This document shows, in pieces, positions 16,139 to 24,903 of a DNA stretch of 64,000 bases. Location of the stretch: NCBI RefSeq assembly GCF_025460805.1, contig NZ_JAMXFJ010000004.1, forward strand, positions 333,633 through 397,632, written 5' to 3'. The number at the start of each line of letters is the position of its first letter. Positions within the stretch are counted from its first letter, which is position 1. Source of the DNA: Microvirga sesbaniae. Its GTDB lineage: Bacteria; Pseudomonadota; Alphaproteobacteria; Rhizobiales; Beijerinckiaceae. Below the pieces are notes generated by a model, which worked only from the letters and a program-made list of their open reading frames with translations, did no database searches and was not told the DNA's origin. The translations under genes were made by a program, and so were the position numbers.

Positions 16139-17146
16139 TTAGAGCGGTGATTCCGTCAGCGGTTCGCCGCCCGCGGCGGCGGGCAGGAGATCACGTCCCT
16201 GGCCGTGGGGTTTCCGGCGGCGCAGCGCCGCGTTGAGCTCGGCTCCGAAAATGAAGATCGCCGCCGAGATCTGAAGGAAGATCAGCGCGGTCAGGATGCC
16301 CGCCAGGCCCGCATAGGTGGCCTTCAGATGGGTCATCGTGGCGAGAAACTCGCCGTAGAGGCTCGCCCCGGCGAGCCACAGGACCAGGGTGGCCGCAACG
16401 CCCGGCACCACGTCCCGGGAATGGGGGCGGATGTCGGGCAGCCAGAGATGGGTGGCGGAAAGGCCCGCCACCAGGATGATCGACGCCAGTCCGTAGCGCA
16501 CCACGTCGTAGGTCGGGCCGAGGCCCCTGAGGTCCGGCATGTAGGACAAGGCCCACCGCCAGATCGACGGCCACAGCACGACCAGAACCGAAGAGGCGAC
16601 GAGCGCGCCCGCGCCGATGAGGATGAACCCGACCCCGATGAGGCGCGCCTGCCACCACGGCCGGAACCGCTCGACCCCGTAGGCCCGGCACAGGGCGACC
16701 CGCAGGCTCTCGACCCCGTTGGTGGCGACGAGCAGGGTCAGGACGATGCTGACCGTCAGGACGTTCCGGCGCGGGATCAGAACCTTGTCGGCCTCGCGGG
16801 CCAGGGGGCCGGCGACCCCTTCGGGCCAGAAATCGAAGAGCAGGTGGACGATGTGGGTCGAGATCCGCCCGGCCCCGAGAAAGGCCGCCAGCGCGGCGAC
16901 GCAGATCAGGAACGGGAACAGGGCAATGACCAGGGAGAGCGCCACGTGGCTCGCCATGGCCAGGCCGTCGTTGCGCGCAAAGCGCGATCCCGCATCGGCC
17001 GTGACGGCGAAGGCGGATCGGGCACGGGACGGAAGGTGGATCGGTCGCATCGTCGGCCTGGGGATCGTGGATCGGCGGATCGGGCGGACGAGACTGCGCG
17101 ATCCCGTCCCTTGATGCGGGTCCGGGCAGGGCATGGCAAGCCCCAT
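16139..17146 (-). CDS. YihY/BrkB family inner membrane protein
   Basis: 335 aa with about six membrane helices. Family landmarks are NDGLAMASHVALSLVIALFP near the N-terminus, FDFWPEGVAGPLAREADKVL, and ATYAGLAGILTALIFLQISA followed by FGAELNAALRRR at the end, the YihY signature. Function is unproven; the former label RNase BN is incorrect for this family. The start at 17146 has GGTGAG upstream, but MRPIHLPS at 17050 is equally plausible and would remove a basic leader. Confidence 0.87.
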   Translation of the reverse strand: MGLAMPCPDPHQGTGSRSLVRPIRRSTIPRPTMRPIHLPSRARSAFAVTADAGSRFARNDGLAMASHVALSLVIALFPFLICVAALAAFLGAGRISTHIVHLLFDFWPEGVAGPLAREADKVLIPRRNVLTVSIVLTLLVATNGVESLRVALCRAYGVERFRPWWQARLIGVGFILIGAGALVASSVLVVLWPSIWRWALSYMPDLRGLGPTYDVVRYGLASIILVAGLSATHLWLPDIRPHSRDVVPGVAATLVLWLAGASLYGEFLATMTHLKATYAGLAGILTALIFLQISAAIFIFGAELNAALRRRKPHGQGRDLLPAAAGGEPLTESPL

Positions 17147-17175
17147 GGTGTCTCACCGGTTCGGGCCGAGGATGT

Positions 17176-17931
17176 CTACGCGACGCGGCTGCGGGCCTCG
17201 TTCGCGAGGCGGATGAGCATGGGACGGACTTCGTGGGGGCCCGTCAGGGGCCTTGGGAAGGACAGGCGCAGGATCTCGTCGCCTAGGGCCATCTGGAGTC
17301 CCTCGGGGTCGACCCCGATCAGCTGCCAGGCTCCCTCGCGGGCGCCGCAGAGCTGCGTGGCGTAGAGCGCGACCGCATCGCCGTGCTCGGCGTTCATGTG
17401 CGCGACCGCCTCGGCTTCGAAGTCGTAGAAATCGAAGAACTCGGCCATGTCGGTGAGCAGATCCTCGGCCGTCATGCGGTAGGCCCGGCCGAAGCCGCCG
17501 TTGAGGCTGCCGGACGCGACCTTCAGGCGCCAGAAGCTGAAATCCGGGAAGTCGACGTAGAGTTCGGCCTTCGGATGCTGCAGCAGATAGCGGCGGCGGA
17601 TGCTTTTCGCCTCGTCGGTCTCCCGGTCGAGACGCTCGGCCCGGGCCTGCAGGGTCAGGCGCGGATGCGCCAGCGGGTCGCCCTTGCCGATGGACGACAG
17701 GAGCAGGGAGCACCGGGGATCGGCCTCCATCAGCCTCGTGTGCAGCGACAGCTGCGAGGTGAGGATGACGGGCGCGCCGTCGAGATCCGTTCCCACTTGG
17801 ACGAGGCTGGCGAACGGCATGCCGCTGTCGGGATCGTTGGTGGCGAGCGCGCCGGAGCGAGCGGTGCGCATGAGCTTCTTGGCGAGAGCGCGGGCCTCGT
17901 CGTCGACGGGCAGAATCGGATCCTTCGCCAT
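17176..17931 (-). CDS. HugZ/DUF2470-type split-barrel heme-utilisation or FMN-binding protein
   Basis: 251 aa. An N-terminal pyridoxamine-phosphate-oxidase-like split barrel (ARSGALATNDPDSGMPFASL, LSLHTRLMEADPRCSLLL) is fused to a C-terminal DUF2470 domain with AHMNAEHGDAVALYA. This architecture is that of HugZ, which degrades heme in some pathogens, and of many uncharacterised homologues. No heme transporter lies nearby, so a heme role is only suggested. The ATG at 17931 has AGGAGG upstream; a longer frame to 17964 lacks support. Confidence 0.82.
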   Translation of the reverse strand: MAKDPILPVDDEARALAKKLMRTARSGALATNDPDSGMPFASLVQVGTDLDGAPVILTSQLSLHTRLMEADPRCSLLLSSIGKGDPLAHPRLTLQARAERLDRETDEAKSIRRRYLLQHPKAELYVDFPDFSFWRLKVASGSLNGGFGRAYRMTAEDLLTDMAEFFDFYDFEAEAVAHMNAEHGDAVALYATQLCGAREGAWQLIGVDPEGLQMALGDEILRLSFPRPLTGPHEVRPMLIRLANEARSRVA

Positions 17932-18122
17932 TCCGCATCCTCCTGGGCTCACCGTTGCCTTCATACCCTAGCGCGTCGGAACCAAAAGTGAACACCAGGC
18001 CCGGGAGAAGAGGAACGGTCGGCATGAGGCCGGCCGCGACGGAGAACGAGCCGTTCCAAGTCAGTCCCGTGAAATTGGCGGAACCGAACATCATACCAAG
18101 GGCTGAGAGCAGGATGATTGAC

Positions 18123-18142
18123 TTTCCAAAACGTTTTGGAAA
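18123..18142. promoter_or_regulatory. LacI-family operator
   Basis: A perfect 20-base palindrome TTTCCAAAACGTTTTGGAAA centred on CG, 33 bases before the lacI-type start. The central CG and the symmetric AAAACGTTTT core are typical LacI/GalR operators. It most likely mediates autoregulation and control of the downstream ABC/hydrolase operon. Confidence 0.85.
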
Positions 18143-18174
18143 TCTAGTCGGAAGCCCAAGGAGACCTGAGCCCC

Positions 18175-19182
18175 GTGTCCAACCTGAAGCTTCTCGCGCA
18201 ATCGCTCGGCCTGTCGATCACGACGGTGTCGCGAGCCCTCGACGGCTATGCCGACGTGGCGCCGGCGACCCGCGAGCGCGTTCAGGCAGCCGCGCGGGCG
18301 ATGAACTACCGGCCGAACCCCGCCGCCCGCAGCCTGCGGCGGCGCAAGGCCGAAGCGGTGGCCGTGACCCTGCCGACGGAGCCGGGCCGGTTCGGCCCTC
18401 CGATCTTCCTCAACATGCTGGCGGCCTGCGGGCAGCGGCTCGCCGAGGAGGGCCTCGACCTGATGCTGCTGCCGACCGCCGGCCGCGCCGGCGAGATGGA
18501 CACCTACCGGCGGGTGCTCGACGGCCGGCGCGCGGACGCGGTGATCGTGGTGCGCACGCGGCTCGAGGACGAACGCGTGGCCTTCCTGACGGAGCGCGGC
18601 ATCCCGTTCGTGACCCATGGCCGCACGGCCCGGCCCGACGAGCATGCCTTCATCGACGGCGACGGCGAGGCGGGGTTTGGGGACGCCGCCCGCGCGCTCG
18701 CCGCCCTGGGCCATCGGCGGATCGCCCATATCGCGGCCCCGCAGGACCTGACCTTCGCGCATCTGCGCCGGCAGGGCTGGCTGGCGGCCCTCGCCGACAT
18801 GGGCTCCCCGGACCGGCTCGAATACACCGCCCCGCCGACGGAGGCCGGGGGCTACGAGGCCGCGCAATGGCTGCTCCGGCAGAGCGCGCCGCCCACGGCC
18901 CTCCTGTGCGCCACCGACAGCATGGCGATCGGCGCCCTGAGCGCCCTCAAGGAGCGCGGGCTCGCGGCCGGGCGCGAGATCGCCGTGATCGGGCACGACA
19001 ATCTGCCCTCCGCGGCCTTCACCGATCCACCGCTCTCGAGCATGGAGATCGCCGCGCCCGACGTGGGCCGGCAGCTGGCCGAGATGCTGCTCGCGCGGCT
19101 CGGAGGGCGCGAGGCCCGCGAGCTGCAGACCATTCTGCCGGTTCGGCAGGTTCCGAGGGCCACCCACGGACCGGCGAACTGA
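18175..19182 (+). CDS. LacI-family transcriptional regulator
   Basis: 335 aa. The N-terminal HTH (LKLLAQSLGLSITTVSRALD) is followed by the hinge helix region NYRPNPAARSLRRRKAEAV. A periplasmic-binding-protein-like effector domain comes next, with IDGDGEAGFGDAARAL, LLCATDSMAIGAL and IAVIGHDN. It is expected to repress the adjacent transport/hydrolase genes until its sugar ligand binds. The GTG start at 18175 begins exactly at the conserved HTH and has AGGAGA upstream. A perfect operator lies in front. Confidence 0.93.
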   Translation: MSNLKLLAQSLGLSITTVSRALDGYADVAPATRERVQAAARAMNYRPNPAARSLRRRKAEAVAVTLPTEPGRFGPPIFLNMLAACGQRLAEEGLDLMLLPTAGRAGEMDTYRRVLDGRRADAVIVVRTRLEDERVAFLTERGIPFVTHGRTARPDEHAFIDGDGEAGFGDAARALAALGHRRIAHIAAPQDLTFAHLRRQGWLAALADMGSPDRLEYTAPPTEAGGYEAAQWLLRQSAPPTALLCATDSMAIGALSALKERGLAAGREIAVIGHDNLPSAAFTDPPLSSMEIAAPDVGRQLAEMLLARLGGREARELQTILPVRQVPRATHGPAN

Positions 19183-19249
19183 GTTTGATGCCCTCGATCT
19201 TCCGGGCCCGGATCGAGCGGCACCGACAAGGGACCGATGGAGGAAGGAC

Positions 19250-20533
19250 ATGACGCATCCGGTATCGCTTCGCGCCATTGCCGCCGCGGCCGCCCTGTTC
19301 GGAGGGCTGACCGTCGCGCAGGCGCAGGAAACCATCTTTTACTCGACCCAGCTTCGTCCCATCGAGGAGGCGACCAAAGTCCGCGAGGTCCTGCTCAAGG
19401 GCATTCCCGGCAAGGTCACCTACGTGGTCGACGAGCCGCCGGCCTTCGCGGTGCGCATGAAAGCCGAGACGCAGGCCGGCAAGCGCACGGCGAGCGTCGT
19501 CGGGGCGCTGCACGGCGAGTTGCAGCCGCACGTGCCGGCCGATCTCCAGCCCGTCGACGACGTCGCCGCGAAGCTGACCGACCGCGGCATTCCGGCGAGC
19601 CTGATGGATCTCGGCAAGCTCGGCACGGGCCAGCAGCAATACATCCCGTGGATGCAGGCCACCTACGTCATGGTGGCCAACAAGCAGGCGCTGCAATACC
19701 TGCCGGCGGGCGCGGACGTGAACAGCCTCACCTATGCGCAGCTGCAGCAATGGGGCAAGACCATCGTCGAGAAGACCGGCCAGCGCCGCCTCGGCTTCCC
19801 GGCCGGCCCGACGGGCCTGCTGCCGCGCTTCTTCCAGGGCTATTTCTACCCGTCCTTCACGGGCGGCGTGGTCACCACCTTCAAGTCGGCCGAGGCCGAG
19901 GCCGGATGGAACGCCCTGAAGGACCTGTGGGCGGTGTCGAACCCCAATTCCACCAACTACAACTTCATGCAGGAGCCGCTGCTCTCCGGCGAGGTGTGGA
20001 TCGCCTGGGATCACATCGCGCGCGTGAAGGAAGCCCTCACCCTGCAGCCCGACCAGTTCGTCGCCTTCCCGGCGCCGGCCGGTCCGAAGGGACGCGGCTA
20101 CATGCCGGTGATCGCCGGCCTCGCCATCCCGAAGGACGCGCCGAACCGGGCCGGCGCCGTGGCGGTGATCGAGCACCTGACCAAGCCGCAGACCCAGCTG
20201 GCGACGGCCGCCGAAGTCGGTTTCTTCCCGGTCGTGAAGGCGGAACTGCCGGCGGATCTCGCGCCGGGCATCAAGGCGCTCGCCGGTGCGGTCGCGGCGA
20301 CGCAGAACGCCAAGGATGCGCTCGTGTCGCTCCTGCCCGTCGGCCTCGGCGCCAAGGGCGGCGAGTTCAACAAGGTCTACATGGATTCGTTCCAGCGCAT
20401 CGTGCTGCGCAACGAGCCGGTCAAGGACGTGCTCGACGCTCAGGCGAAAGTGCTCGACACGCTCATGAAGGAGACCGGCGCACCCTGCTGGGCCCCGGAC
20501 AAGCCGAGCCAGGGCGCCTGCGCGGTCCAGTAA
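19250..20533 (+). CDS. Sugar-type ABC transporter substrate-binding protein
   Basis: 427 aa with signal peptide MTHPVSLRAIAAAAALFGG ending before QAQETIFYST. It belongs to the family 1 extracellular solute-binding fold. Visible features include YIPWMQATYVMVANKQAL, FPAGPTGLLPRFFQGYFYP and a C-terminal GAPCWAPDKPSQGAC segment containing two Cys. Ligand identity cannot be read from sequence. As the first gene of an import operon it lies 67 bases after lacI and is followed by a stem-loop (20548-20571) before the permeases, a usual way to raise binding-protein levels. Confidence 0.88.
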   Translation: MTHPVSLRAIAAAAALFGGLTVAQAQETIFYSTQLRPIEEATKVREVLLKGIPGKVTYVVDEPPAFAVRMKAETQAGKRTASVVGALHGELQPHVPADLQPVDDVAAKLTDRGIPASLMDLGKLGTGQQQYIPWMQATYVMVANKQALQYLPAGADVNSLTYAQLQQWGKTIVEKTGQRRLGFPAGPTGLLPRFFQGYFYPSFTGGVVTTFKSAEAEAGWNALKDLWAVSNPNSTNYNFMQEPLLSGEVWIAWDHIARVKEALTLQPDQFVAFPAPAGPKGRGYMPVIAGLAIPKDAPNRAGAVAVIEHLTKPQTQLATAAEVGFFPVVKAELPADLAPGIKALAGAVAATQNAKDALVSLLPVGLGAKGGEFNKVYMDSFQRIVLRNEPVKDVLDAQAKVLDTLMKETGAPCWAPDKPSQGACAVQ

Positions 20534-20547
20534 CCCGATCGACCGAG

Positions 20548-20571
20548 CCCGGCGGAGCACGCTTCGCCGGG
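20548..20571 (+). other. Intercistronic stem-loop after the binding-protein gene
   Basis: CCCGGCG(G)AGC/GCT(T)CGCCGGG forms a stem of about ten pairs including one G-U. It lies between the binding-protein stop and the first permease start. With only CCCTTCTTCTG following, it is more likely an mRNA-stabilising or partial attenuation element than a full terminator. Confidence 0.55.
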
Positions 20572-20600
20572 ACCCTTCTTCTGCCCCGTGGAGCGGCTTC

Positions 20601-21452
20601 ATGCCTGCACGCCCTTCCTGGATCCCCTATGCGCTGATCGCGCCCTCGGTCGTCTTTCTCGCGGCGCTGTTTCTGGTGCCGCTCGTGCAGACGATCTGGC
20701 TGTCGGTCTCCGCCGGCGACGGCCTGTCGCTGGAGAACTACCGGCGCATGGCCGGCGACCTGAACTTCGCCCTCGCGGTCAAGAACACCTTCCTGCTCAC
20801 CCTCGTGGTCGTGCCGCTCCAGGTGGTTCTGGCGCTCGGCATGGCCACCATGGTGACGAAGCTCGACAAGGGCCGCGACCTGGTCCTGTGGGTGCTCACG
20901 ATTCCACTCGGCATCTCGGACCTCGCGGCGGGCCTTGCCTGGCTCGCCCTGCTCCAGAACACCGGCTACCTGAACTCCGCGCTCTACGCGCTCGGCCTGA
21001 TCCAGGGGCCGACCGGGTGGCTGTCGCAGGAGACGCCGGTCGCCCTGTTCTTCGCCATCGTGCTGGCCGAGCTCTGGCGCGCCACCGCGATCGTGCTGGT
21101 GATCCTGATCGCCGGCCTGCAGCTGATCCCGAAGGAATTCGCGGAAGCGGCCGAGATCTTCGGCGCCAAGCCCTGGACGCGCTTCACCCGGATCACCCTG
21201 CCGCTCCTGAAGCCCAGCCTGCAATCGGCCCTGATCCTGCGCACGGTGCTCGCCTTCGAGGTCTTCGCCGTCGTCTACGCGCTCGGCGGGCGCAATTTCC
21301 CGGTTCTCGCCGGCGAGGCCTATGTCTGGCAGAACGACAACCAGAATTACGGCGTCGCGGCGGCGTACGCGGTGCTGATCATGGCGATCTCGCTTGCCGC
21401 GACCGCCGTCTATCTGCGCGTTTTGAGAACGCGTCCGGAGCAGCTCCCATGA
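20601..21452 (+). CDS. ABC sugar transporter permease (MalF/UgpA type)
   Basis: 283 aa, six membrane helices. The inner-membrane EAA loop is FAEAAEIFGAKPWTRFTRIT, and LPLLKPSLQSALILRTVLAF continues it. The first helix IAPSVVFLAALFLVPLVQTI is standard for this permease class. It pairs with the next gene to form the channel. Its stop overlaps the following start (ATGA), so the two permeases are coupled and their products likely made in equal amounts. Confidence 0.92.
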   Translation: MPARPSWIPYALIAPSVVFLAALFLVPLVQTIWLSVSAGDGLSLENYRRMAGDLNFALAVKNTFLLTLVVVPLQVVLALGMATMVTKLDKGRDLVLWVLTIPLGISDLAAGLAWLALLQNTGYLNSALYALGLIQGPTGWLSQETPVALFFAIVLAELWRATAIVLVILIAGLQLIPKEFAEAAEIFGAKPWTRFTRITLPLLKPSLQSALILRTVLAFEVFAVVYALGGRNFPVLAGEAYVWQNDNQNYGVAAAYAVLIMAISLAATAVYLRVLRTRPEQLP

Positions 21453-22309
21453 CAGCCAGCGCGGTTGCAACGAAACCCGCCGCGACGAACCGCGGCATGG
21501 CCCTTCCCTCGGCCCGGCGCCTGCTGCTTTGGACCGGCCTCGCGGTGCTCATCGCCTGGGTGCTGGTGCCGATCTATCTCGTGGCGCTCGGCGCCTTCGG
21601 AGGGCGGCTCGGCGTGTTCCGCTGGCCGAAATCGATCTGGCCCTCGGACCTGTCCTTCGCGGCCATGAGCCAGTTCCTCGCCATCGAGGGCGTGTTCAAC
21701 GCCCTCGTCAACTCGCTCATCGCGGCCGGCCTGACGGTCGTGTTCTCCATCGCGCTCGGCGCGCCTGCCGGCTATGCGCTGGCGCGCTACAGCTTCCGCG
21801 GGCAGAACGCCTATCGGCTTCTCGTTCTCCTCACCCGCGCCTTCCCGCTCGCCATCCTGGCGCTGCCGCTCACCGTGTCGTTCATCCGCCTCGGGCTCTA
21901 CGACACGCCCTTCGGCGTGTCGCTGATTCACACGGTGCTGGCCCTGCCCTTCGCGGCCCTCGTCACGCAGAGCCTGTTCATGGGCATCCCGCGCGAATAC
22001 GAGGAGGCCGCCTGGGTGTTCGGCTGCACGCGCTTCCAGGCCTTCGTCAAGGTGATCCTGCCGCTCGCCCTGCCGGGCCTCGCCGCCACCGCGATCTTCG
22101 CCTTCGTGATCTCGTGGAACGAGGTGTTCGCGGCCTCGATCCTCACCGTGCGCGAGCGGACGCTCACCGCCTATCTGCTGCGGATCCTCGCCGAGAGCCC
22201 GCTTCACTACCGCTTCGCCGGCGGCTTCATCCTCATCATCCCCTCCGTGCTCTTCATCTTCGCCGTGAGACGATACCTCTTCGCGGTGTGGGGCATTGCG
22301 AGCAAGTAA
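21449..22309 (+). CDS. ABC sugar transporter permease (MalG/UgpE type)
   Basis: 286 aa, six helices. The cytoplasmic loop IPREYEEAAWVFGCTRFQAF followed by VKVILPLALPGLAATAIFAF is the EAA motif of the second permease class. The start MTASAVATKPAATNRG provides a hydrophilic tail. It follows the MalF-type gene with a four-base overlap. The C-terminal FAVRRYLFAVWGIASK resembles MalG ends that contact the ATPase. Confidence 0.92.
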   Translation: MTASAVATKPAATNRGMALPSARRLLLWTGLAVLIAWVLVPIYLVALGAFGGRLGVFRWPKSIWPSDLSFAAMSQFLAIEGVFNALVNSLIAAGLTVVFSIALGAPAGYALARYSFRGQNAYRLLVLLTRAFPLAILALPLTVSFIRLGLYDTPFGVSLIHTVLALPFAALVTQSLFMGIPREYEEAAWVFGCTRFQAFVKVILPLALPGLAATAIFAFVISWNEVFAASILTVRERTLTAYLLRILAESPLHYRFAGGFILIIPSVLFIFAVRRYLFAVWGIASK

Positions 22310-22320
22310 CGGATCCCATT

Positions 22321-23370
22321 ATGGCAGACATCGTCATCGACCGCGTCGTCAAGGAATTCGGCTCCTTCCGCGCCCTGCAGGAGGTCTCGCTCACCGTCAA
22401 CGACGGCGAGTTCGTGGCGCTCCTCGGCCCCTCGGGCTGCGGCAAGACCACGTTGCTCCGCATCATCGCCGGCCTCGAGACCCAGACCTCCGGCCGCGTC
22501 GTCATCGGAGGCCAGGACGTGAGCCATCTCAGCCCCCGCAAGCGCGGACTCGCGATGGTGTTCCAGAACTATGCGGTCTTCCCGCACATGACCGTGTTCG
22601 AGAACGTCGCCTTCGGGCTGCGCATGCAGAAGGCCGCGGCGGCGGACGTCAAGCGCAAGGTCGAGCGCGCCGCGGCCCTGCTCCACATCGAGAGCTATCT
22701 CGACCGCTATCCGGCCAAACTCTCGGGCGGCCAGCGCCAGCGCGTGGCCGTGGCCCGGGCGCTCGCCGTCGAGCCCGCCGTGCTGCTCATGGACGAGCCG
22801 CTCTCCAATCTCGACGCGCTCCTGCGCCTCGAGATGCGCACGGAATTGAAGGCGGTCCTGCGCGAGGCCGGCACCACGACGATCTACGTGACGCACGACC
22901 AGACCGAGGCCATGGGCCTCGCCGACCGCATCGCCGTGATGTACGGCGGCAAGATCGACCAGATCGGCTCGCCGCTCGAGATCTACGCCACGCCCGCCAC
23001 CCGCTTCGTCGGCGGCTTCATCGGCTCGCCGCCCATGAACTTCATCAAGGTCCGATGCAGCCAGGGCACGGCGCGGATCGGCGATGCCGCCCTGCCCTGC
23101 CCGGTCACGGCCGAGAGCCTGGAGCTGGGCCTGCGCGGCGAGGATGCGAGCCTGAGCGCCGACGGCTCCGGCCTTCCCTTCGACGTGCGCGTGGTGGAGC
23201 CGATGGGCTCGCACCTGCTCCTGACCGGCGCCATCGACGGCCAGCTCGCCCGCATCGTGGCGCCGCCGACGGCCGAAGTGACCGCCGGCGAGCGCGTGGG
23301 CCTCACCGTCGATCCGGCCCGGGTGACCTGGATCGACAGCACCACCGGACGCGCCCTCGCCCGGGCCTGA
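22321..23370 (+). CDS. ABC transporter ATP-binding protein (UgpC/MalK type)
   Basis: 349 aa. The ATPase domain has Walker A GPSGCGKT (36-43), the Q loop VFQNYAVFPHM, signature LSGGQRQR (134-141), Walker B AVLLMDEPLSNLDA and the switch VTHDQTEAM. A C-terminal TOBE/OB domain (about 240-345) is the type that takes regulatory input in MalK. The ATG at 22321 lies 11 bases after the second permease stop. One ATPase gene implies a homodimer. Confidence 0.94.
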   Translation: MADIVIDRVVKEFGSFRALQEVSLTVNDGEFVALLGPSGCGKTTLLRIIAGLETQTSGRVVIGGQDVSHLSPRKRGLAMVFQNYAVFPHMTVFENVAFGLRMQKAAAADVKRKVERAAALLHIESYLDRYPAKLSGGQRQRVAVARALAVEPAVLLMDEPLSNLDALLRLEMRTELKAVLREAGTTTIYVTHDQTEAMGLADRIAVMYGGKIDQIGSPLEIYATPATRFVGGFIGSPPMNFIKVRCSQGTARIGDAALPCPVTAESLELGLRGEDASLSADGSGLPFDVRVVEPMGSHLLLTGAIDGQLARIVAPPTAEVTAGERVGLTVDPARVTWIDSTTGRALARA

Positions 23371-23392
23371 CTTTTGAACAAGGACATTTGAG

Positions 23393-24670
23393 ATGAATAC
23401 GCTTCCCAAGGAAGAGGCGGCGCGCGCCATTCTCGCGCGCAACGATCGCGGCGGCTACACGGTGCCGACCGACCGGCTCTATCCGTTCCAGTGGAACTGG
23501 GACTCCGCTTTCGTCGCCATGGGCTTCGCGGTCTTCGACGTGGACCGGGCCTATCGCGAGCTGGAGCGTCTCGTCGAAGGCCAGTGGGACGACGGCATGA
23601 TCCCGCACATCGTGTTCCATGCGCCGAGCGACACCTATTTCCCCGGTCCAGACGTGTGGGGCACGCGGCACCGCGTCCCGACCTCGGGCATCACGCAGCC
23701 GCCGGTCTTCGGCATGGCCCTGCGCCATGTGCACGAGGCCGCTCTCGCGGGCGGCACGGCCGGCGCGGCGCGGCGCACGAAGGCGCTGTTCCAGGCCGCC
23801 CTGCGCTCGCACCGCTGGTGGCTCGCCGCGCGCGATCCGGACGGCCTCGGCCTCGTGTCGATCCTGCATCCCTGGGAGAGCGGCAGCGACAACTCGCCGG
23901 CCTGGGACATGGCGCTGGCGCGCGTGCCGACCACCACCACGACCGCGATCCGCCGCAAGGACACGGGCCATGTGGACGCCTCCATGCGGCCGCGCGACGA
24001 GGACTACCAGCGCTTCATCCACCTGGTCGACACATACCGCGCGTGCGGCTGGGACCCGGCCCGGCAATGGTCGGCCGCTCCCTTCAAGGTGGCGGACGTC
24101 CAGATGACCGCCATCCTGGCGCGGGCGACCGCCGACCTGATACATCTCGCCGAGAGCCTTGGAACGGCCGAGGAGAAGGCGGAACTGGCGCGCATGCATG
24201 CCCGGCTGCGCGAGGGCCTTGCCCGTCGCTGGCGCCCGGCGCTTTCGCGCTTCGTCAACCTCGACCTGGTCTCGGGGCAGGACATCGACACGCCCACGCA
24301 GGCCGCCTTCATCCCGCTCGTGGCCCTGGAGCTCGACGAGGCTCAGCGGGAGGCCGTCACGGCGGAGATCGAGCGCTGGCTCGACGGCATGGTGGTCGGG
24401 GTCCCCTCGACGCCGGCCTTCTCGCCCGCCTTTGAGCCCAAGCGCTACTGGCGCGGCCCGGTCTGGGCCGTGGTCAACTGGCTCATCTGCGACGGACTGC
24501 GCCTGAACGGGGCCGAGGATCTCGCGCGACGGATCGAGCGCACAACCGTCCGGGTGATCGAGAGCGCCGGCTTCTGCGAGTATTTCGACCCGACGACCGG
24601 CGAGGGCCTGGGCGGCGACACCTTCTCGTGGACGGCGGCGGCCTACATGGTGCTCGGCCGGCGCCGCTGA
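23393..24670 (+). CDS. MGH1-like (GH63-type) glycoside hydrolase, probable glucosylglycerate/mannosylglycerate hydrolase
   Basis: 425 aa (alpha/alpha)6-barrel enzyme. Landmarks are YPFQWNWDSAF (30-40), SGITQPPV (98-105), ILHPWESGSDNSPAWD (157-172) with the likely catalytic acid aspartate, YWRGPVWAVVNWLI, and FCEYFDPTTGEGLGGDTFSW (394-413) with the likely base glutamate E396. This set fits mannosylglycerate and glucosylglycerate hydrolases. No signal peptide is seen, so it acts in the cytoplasm on a sugar brought in by the preceding ABC importer. Trehalase-like alpha-glucosidase is the main alternative. Substrate is inferred. Confidence 0.78.
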   Translation: MNTLPKEEAARAILARNDRGGYTVPTDRLYPFQWNWDSAFVAMGFAVFDVDRAYRELERLVEGQWDDGMIPHIVFHAPSDTYFPGPDVWGTRHRVPTSGITQPPVFGMALRHVHEAALAGGTAGAARRTKALFQAALRSHRWWLAARDPDGLGLVSILHPWESGSDNSPAWDMALARVPTTTTTAIRRKDTGHVDASMRPRDEDYQRFIHLVDTYRACGWDPARQWSAAPFKVADVQMTAILARATADLIHLAESLGTAEEKAELARMHARLREGLARRWRPALSRFVNLDLVSGQDIDTPTQAAFIPLVALELDEAQREAVTAEIERWLDGMVVGVPSTPAFSPAFEPKRYWRGPVWAVVNWLICDGLRLNGAEDLARRIERTTVRVIESAGFCEYFDPTTGEGLGGDTFSWTAAAYMVLGRRR

Positions 24671-24694
24671 GCCCAGAGACGCGGCGGCACTGCA

Positions 24695-24727
24695 AAGGCC
24701 GCGGGTCGTCCGACGACCCGCGGCCTT
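24695..24727 (+). terminator. Terminator-like hairpin after the glycoside hydrolase gene
   Basis: Perfect 16-base arms beginning AAGGCCGCGGGTCGTC, separated by one base, 24 bases after the stop. There is no T-run. It marks the probable end of the lacI-ABC-hydrolase transcript. Confidence 0.6.
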
Positions 24728-24903
24728 CGTGCGCACGGGGGCCGGGACGCAATCCTGGAGAGACGCGGCACGCGGCCGCCTCATTCGACGAGGCGTCGAC
24801 ATTTCAGCCACTTACGGGAGCGCCGCTCGGCCAATAGCATAATAGTGCTACGAAATGCAGGATCGATTTGCATTTATGAGTCTGTTTATGCAATTACTCG
24901 CTC

